Of a stretch of DNA of 64,000 nt, positions 61,814 through 64,000 are shown in pieces; position 1 is the stretch's first letter, and every line of letters starts with the position of its first letter. Source of the stretch: Nostoc sp. S13 (GTDB lineage: Bacteria > Cyanobacteriota > Cyanobacteriia > Cyanobacteriales > Nostocaceae); assembly GCF_029379315.1 (NCBI RefSeq), contig NZ_JAQYWQ010000004.1:1-64000 (forward strand), in the 5' to 3' direction. The notes beneath the pieces were generated by a model. The model worked only from the letters and a program-made list of their open reading frames with translations, made no database searches and had not been told where the DNA came from. Made by a program: the position numbers and the translations under genes.

Positions 61814-63439
61814 ATGTACACAACAACTCAACCTGATCCCGTCCGCTTGGAAATATTCAAAAATCTCTATCAATTTATCGCCGAACAAATGGGAATTGTG
61901 TTGCAAAACACGGCGACATCAGTGAATATCAAAGAGAGGCTAGATTTTTCCTGTGCTATTTTTGACTCATCGGGATTATTAGTCGCTAATGCTCCCCACA
62001 TTCCTGTACATTTAGGCTCAATGAGTGAAAGTGTCCGCAGCTTAATTAATGATCAAGGCGATACTCTAAAACCAGGAAATGTCTATTTATCTAATAACCC
62101 CTATAATGGCGGAACCCACCTTCCTGATGTCACTGCAATTACCCCTGTATTTCTGAAAAGTGAGGGAAATAGTACACCGCCTACTCCCATTTTCTACGTT
62201 GCTTCTCGTGGACATCAAGCCGATATCGGTGGAATTACTCCTGGTTCAATGCCTCCCCACAGTACCACAGTAAAAGAAGAAGGAATTATTTTTGATAATT
62301 TTCTCTTAGTTGAAGAGGGAAATTTTCGAGAAACCGCAGTCAGACAGCACCTCTCAAATCATACTTATCCTGCCCGTAACCCTGAGCAAAATATCGCTGA
62401 TTTAAAAGCACAAATTGCTGCAAATGAACGGGGAGTTCTTGAACTCCGTAAAATGGCTTCACAATACGGACTTAAGACTGTCCAAGATTATATGAAATTT
62501 GTGCAAGCTAATGCTGAAGAGTCAGTGAGAAAGGTGATCAATCTTCTCAAGGATGGCTCATTTATTTATGAAATGGATAATGGGGCAATAATTCAAGTTA
62601 AAGTGACAATTCACCAAGAAAGTCGCAGTGCTACCATTGATTTTACTGGAACTTCTCGGCAACTAAATAGTAATTTTAATGCTCCGAAAGCGGTAACTCA
62701 AGCAGCAGTCTTATATGTCTTTCGGACTTTGGTTAATGATCATATTCCTGTGAATGCCGGGTGTCTTAACCCTCTAAAAATTATTATACCTGTCGGCTGT
62801 ATGCTGAATCCAGTTTATCCAGCAGCAGTAGTAGCGGGTAATGTCGAAACTTCTCAAACCATTGTTGATGCTTTATATGGTGCCTTGGGTGTGATGGCTG
62901 CTTCTCAAGGAACGATGAATAATTTTACTTTTGGTAATGAGCAATATCAATATTATGAAACTATCTGCGGCGGCTCTGGGGCAGGAATTGATTTTGATGG
63001 AACTGATGGTGTTCATTCTCACATGACTAACTCCCGCTTAACCGATCCAGAAGTTTTAGAAACCCGTTATCCTGTACTTTTAGAAAGCTTTAGTCTTCGT
63101 CCCGATAGCGGTGGTAAAGGAAAATATTCCGGTGGTAATGGAGTTGTCCGCCGCATCCGCTTTCTAGAACCGATGACAGCTAATATTCTCTCTGGTCATC
63201 GGGTTGTCCCTACCTTTGGATTAAATGGTGGAGAAGCCGGAATTGTCGGACGCAACTGGATACAACGTCAGAATGGAATTGAAGAGAATTTAGACAGCAC
63301 AGCAACAGTAGAGATGAAATCTGGGGATATTTTTGTGATAGAAACTCCTGGAGGAGGTGGATTTGGTAAAAAGCCAGGAGGACAACCAGGACAACCAAAG
63401 CAAACGGAAGGGCAGTCTATAGTATGCGATTTTTCTTGA
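61814..63439 (+). CDS. Hydantoinase B/oxoprolinase-family protein
   Basis: This 541-residue HyuB-type subunit has PDPVRLEIFKNLYQFIAEQM, VNIKERLDFSCAIFDSSGLL, ANAPHIPVHLGSMSESVRSL, LSNNPYNGGTHLPDVTAITP, FYVASRGHQADIGGITPGSM and, late, ETIVDALYGALG-like and SGAGIDFDGTDGVHSHMTNS. These are the standard blocks of N-methylhydantoinase/5-oxoprolinase beta chains, which hydrolyse cyclic amides with ATP together with a HyuA subunit. The partner hyuA is not next to it: an immunity gene lies upstream and a DUF928 gene downstream on the other strand. The Gly/Gln/Pro-rich tail (KKPGGQPGQPKQTEGQ) is extra. Confidence 0.92.
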   Translation: MYTTTQPDPVRLEIFKNLYQFIAEQMGIVLQNTATSVNIKERLDFSCAIFDSSGLLVANAPHIPVHLGSMSESVRSLINDQGDTLKPGNVYLSNNPYNGGTHLPDVTAITPVFLKSEGNSTPPTPIFYVASRGHQADIGGITPGSMPPHSTTVKEEGIIFDNFLLVEEGNFRETAVRQHLSNHTYPARNPEQNIADLKAQIAANERGVLELRKMASQYGLKTVQDYMKFVQANAEESVRKVINLLKDGSFIYEMDNGAIIQVKVTIHQESRSATIDFTGTSRQLNSNFNAPKAVTQAAVLYVFRTLVNDHIPVNAGCLNPLKIIIPVGCMLNPVYPAAVVAGNVETSQTIVDALYGALGVMAASQGTMNNFTFGNEQYQYYETICGGSGAGIDFDGTDGVHSHMTNSRLTDPEVLETRYPVLLESFSLRPDSGGKGKYSGGNGVVRRIRFLEPMTANILSGHRVVPTFGLNGGEAGIVGRNWIQRQNGIEENLDSTATVEMKSGDIFVIETPGGGGFGKKPGGQPGQPKQTEGQSIVCDFS

Positions 63440-63684
63440 GTTTTAGTTTAATTCTGCTAATTCTATTTGCGATCGCTCGTTGTTTTCGCCTTGTTTGACG
63501 CTTAAAAAGAGTACTAAGTCCATTTAATATTGTAAGTAACTTACGACGCCATTTTGATTTAGACATCTTTACATCCCATTTTTCAGTAACTTAGGGTACT
63601 AATAAGTATAAATCAAACACATTAATTCGATGCTAAGGGGGCATTAAATCAAGTCACTCCTAGTTATAATAATCACTTGTAGTG
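63440..63684. other. Spacer between converging genes
   Basis: AT-rich spacer of about 245 bp with a GCGATCGC octamer near 63470. No gene or clear terminator is seen. Confidence 0.4.
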
Positions 63685-64000
63685 CTACTTTGCACTAGCT
63701 TGACAACATTTTATAAGTGGTTGTTTAGCTAAATTCTCTAAATCTACGGACTTAAGCAAATTCATCCACTCCACCGCTAGAGTTGGATCTTCAGGTTTGG
63801 CAAGACGCAATTGGGCCAGAGTAGTCAAGGCATCGTTCCAAATACCATTCTTAGCATAGAGGTTTACCCGTTGCTGAGGAGTTGCTTGCTTCGGGCTATT
63901 TACTAATTTAGGATTTAGATTCACCCGTTGCACCCATCCTTCCACATACTCCGGTTCTGGAGGTTGTTGTGGATTGCAAATGATTTTCATCTTAAAAAAC
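63685..64000 (-). CDS. DUF928 protein, C-terminal part, cut by the window edge
   Basis: The minus frame stays open to the window end with no stop upstream of the first methionine (63990), so the gene continues beyond the window. The visible residues (EYVEGWVQRVNLNPKLVN, QQRVNLYAKNGIWNDALTTL, AQLRLAKPEDPTLAVEWMNL) are the C-terminal segment of cyanobacterial DUF928 proteins. They end with LAKQPLIKCCQASAK, where a CC pair is usual. Full-length members are exported proteins of about 200-300 residues of unknown function, often beside CHAT-domain or hemagglutinin-like genes; that context lies outside this window. Confidence 0.8.
   Translation of the reverse strand, partial: FFKMKIICNPQQPPEPEYVEGWVQRVNLNPKLVNSPKQATPQQRVNLYAKNGIWNDALTTLAQLRLAKPEDPTLAVEWMNLLKSVDLENLAKQPLIKCCQASAK

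Noticed and set aside
1-64000. tRNA, rRNA, riboswitch and replication-origin signals
   Set aside because: I found no cloverleaf with a GGTTCGAAT-type T-arm, no rRNA-like blocks, no cobalamin riboswitch near the coa genes and no DnaA-box cluster by eye; a covariance-model search would be needed to exclude small RNAs.

Overview
The window looks like chromosomal DNA of a filamentous, Nostoc-like cyanobacterium. The octamer GCGATCGC (HIP1) and its core recur throughout. Several proteins are of cyanobacterial type: a CoaR regulator fused to a precorrin-isomerase-like domain, DUF4912 repeats, TIGR04376, DUF3131 and PEP-CTERM proteins. The spacers are full of the short palindromic and direct repeats typical of Nostocales genomes. 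I saw no rRNA, tRNA or CRISPR array and no intact insertion sequence, only decayed transposase pieces and MITEs.

Layout. 0.3-4.6 kb: a giant PstS-like protein with five tandem DUF4912 repeats. 5-11.2 kb: a cobalt-resistance locus (coaR, coaT and a textbook 20-bp-spaced MerR-type operator), split by a three-gene island (truncated HATPase, STAS-like DUF4325, PIN nuclease), a PEP-CTERM gene and an IS630 relic. 11.5-19.7 kb: secreted or surface proteins (an arginine-rich repeat protein, two PEP-CTERM proteins), an efflux adaptor and a glycosyltransferase. 19.9-25.5 kb: housekeeping genes glyS, murD, rsmI and a bestrophin. 26-33 kb: small cyanobacterial families (DUF3131, TIGR04376, DUF4174, NERD, DUF4112) among decayed genes. 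33-35.3 kb: a divergent PNPOx-like/MocR pair with an operator-like repeat between them. 36-42.4 kb: an ABC permease, a collagen-like secreted protein and small enzymes. 42.5-51.5 kb: a sulfonate-scavenging region with four SsuA-like lipoproteins, one SsuD, and a PdxJ of Bacteroidota type, but no complete SsuBC transporter. 52.8-54.3 kb: an unrecognised two-gene unit (soluble protein plus multi-pass membrane protein) whose order and sizes resemble phage lambda rexA-rexB. 55-58.5 kb: a drug-export operon (ABC ATPase, ABC-2 permease, MarR, MFS). 58.7-64 kb: an alpha/beta hydrolase, a methyltransferase between inverted repeats, two orphan immunity-like genes, a hydantoinase B and the end of a DUF928 gene.

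Functional links. CoaR is expected to control coaT through the palindrome upstream of coaT. SsuA plus SsuD would bind and desulfonate alkanesulfonates, with the transporter core supplied from elsewhere. The ABC/MarR/MFS genes form one overlapping operon. A recurring theme is repeat DNA that has entered coding sequence in frame: coaT and murD clearly, ssuD probably. The best candidates for an undescribed system are the Rex-like pair at 52.8-54.3 kb and the HATPase-STAS-PIN island at 6.4-7.6 kb.
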